64,000 bases of DNA from Stercorarius parasiticus (taxonomy: Eukaryota > Chordata > Aves > Charadriiformes > Stercorariidae). Of this stretch, positions 62,774 through 64,000 are shown piece by piece (the first letter of the stretch is position 1; each line of letters starts with the position of its first letter). Under the pieces are notes generated by a model, which was not told where the DNA came from, did no database searches, and saw only the letters and a list, made by a program, of their open reading frames with translations. The stretch lies in NCBI GenBank assembly GCA_013396915.1, contig VWZL01002208.1, positions 186,001 through 250,000 on the forward strand. The letters run 5' to 3'. A program made the translations under genes and the position numbers.

Positions 62774-64000
62774 AGTTAGCCACTCCCTTGTGTTAAATGA
62801 GCTCTCCATAAAGAACAAAGCCTTGCTACTGACCCAGGCAGCACGAACACACTCATTCCTGGCCTTATTCTGGCTGGGATGCAGCTGTGTGTGGACGCTG
62901 AGCAATGGTACCACAGCAGCCCTGCAGCTCTGGGGGTAGACCCAGCACCTGGTAAGTGGTGAGATTGCATCAGAGCTCCAAACATTACAAATAGTTGTGT
63001 CTTATGTAGGTCAGGAATGAGCTCTGCGTGTGTGTGTATCCACCAGTCTACAAACACAGGGCATTGCACCAGCTACGATGCCTTCAGGTTTGACTCCGGG
63101 GCACGGTGCTGTCCCTCGCCTCAGCTCCCACTCCGGTCTTGCTCATGGTCCTGGTTATCTTGCTTATAACAGTTTTCCCAGTTTCCCAGAGTTCATACTC
63201 TAGTTGTTACTGGAGGGGTGGTTGCAGCCTGCTGTGCCTGCATGGGCACTGCCTGCTCCTGGCAGGGCATTTCCATGGGCAGTCCCATCCCACTGAGCCT
63301 TCTTCTGGGGATTAGCTGCTGCCGCTGCTCCTGTGATTCACTGGAGCCCTCTGGACTTTCCCTGGTACAATGGGGAACAGTGTTTTGCCTGAGGTCTTAT
63401 TTCGCTGCATCAGCTTAATAAAAGGCCGAACACACTTCTTTTATGTGAAGGGCTGAAATCTGATTGATCCTTTGCTGCCTGACTCTCAGGGTAAGGCTGT
63501 GTGATTGCCTGGCTTTTCATTATGTTATCTCTCTAGATTTTATTTCTCACTCTAACAAGAACCTTTAAATTATACTCTATGGACAATAAATGACAGCAGA
63601 AACATGTCCTCTTTTCAAAAATTTTAATGCTCCTCCTAAGCCTAGATGGAGCTCCTTTTGGAGCACATTTTCAGCAGATTTTGTTCCTGTTGTTTTAAGT
63701 TCCTTTTAAGAAGTACCCTTCTTTTCCCTGTCGTTTTTGGGGTGATCCTTCCAAAGCAAACATGCGGCATTATTTCAAAAGCTTAATCTAAATCCTTGGC
63801 AAGGATATTTTTGCCCTTTGCTTTGCTCTCATAGCTCCACTGTTATCCTTTCACCCCACCATCAGCGACACCCTTGCCTTCCCCAGCTTGCCAAAGCCAA
63901 CAAGAAAACCCTAACACCAAACGCAGGCAGTGCAGCAAACCTCAGAGAATGGACCAGGTGGGAGACAAGTTTGGGATAGGTTTTTCCTCCTTTTTTAATC
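62774..64000. other. unique noncoding DNA
   Basis: No gene or repeat family is recognised up to the window end. The last 600 bases are AT-richer. Frames are 97 codons or shorter. Confidence 0.5.

Noticed and set aside
1..64000. CRISPR arrays, operons, bacterial promoters or phage modules
   Set aside because: No direct-repeat/spacer arrays, no densely packed coding frames and no ribosome-binding sites. The repeat content is that of a bird chromosome.

Overview
This window looks like a piece of a bird chromosome. The evidence is the set of recognisable repeats. There are six CR1 non-LTR retrotransposon copies, all truncated at the 5' end, as is typical of sauropsid CR1. There is one solo LTR of an ERVL-like endogenous retrovirus. 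Simple repeats are few, and I saw no Alu, B1 or young L1 sequence. Base composition is moderate and spacing between repeats is wide. The LTR terminus resembles a family I associate with neoavian birds, so a neoavian host is likely, but this rests on memory and I could not check it.

I found no protein-coding gene, exon, tRNA or rRNA that I can support. The longest open frames (279 codons on the minus strand at 1240-2079, 243 on the minus strand at 15331-16062, 205 on the plus strand at 18699-19316) have no domain, no splice context and low-complexity or frame-shadow composition. The only convincing coding-type sequence belongs to retrotransposons: a 215-codon CR1 ORF2 C-terminal frame at 12901-13548, and a short L1-clade reverse transcriptase remnant on the minus strand near 43.86-44.08 kb. 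The window is therefore intergenic DNA or the interior of a very large intron. Several moderately AT-rich blocks with clustered homeodomain-type motifs (TAATTA, ATTAATGA) could be conserved enhancers; this is inference only.

Layout. 1-4.86 kb: unique DNA with an imperfect tandem duplication and a small CpG-enriched patch. 4.86-5.39 kb: CR1 copy C (minus strand). 5.4-12 kb: unique DNA, a G-quadruplex motif, enhancer-like blocks and an AT-rich cruciform/tandem repeat at 11.3 kb. 12.0-13.5 kb: two young, same-strand CR1 copies (A and B) about 0.4 kb apart. 13.5-24.3 kb: unique DNA with a GT microsatellite, a perfect 18-bp palindrome and an acceptor-like site before an open frame at 22.1 kb. 24.3-25.2 kb: an old CR1 (F) that has lost its RT core. 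25.2-43.8 kb: unique DNA, AT-rich at 32.2-33.6 kb, with a strong minus-strand G4 motif at 38.7 kb and alternating purine-pyrimidine tracts at 40.7 kb. 43.9 kb: the L1-like RT relic. 45.85-46.41 kb: CR1 copy D (plus strand). 49.15-49.88 kb: a solo LTR with an exact 5-bp target-site duplication. 49.9-64 kb: unique DNA with a homeodomain-motif block at 57.8 kb, a compound tetranucleotide microsatellite at 58.65 kb and a short CR1 tail (E) at 62.7 kb.

I did not find a previously undescribed multi-gene system. The observation most worth follow-up is the L1-clade RT relic, because recognisable L1-type sequence is scarce in birds. Next are the possible cis-regulatory blocks, which only a cross-species alignment could confirm.
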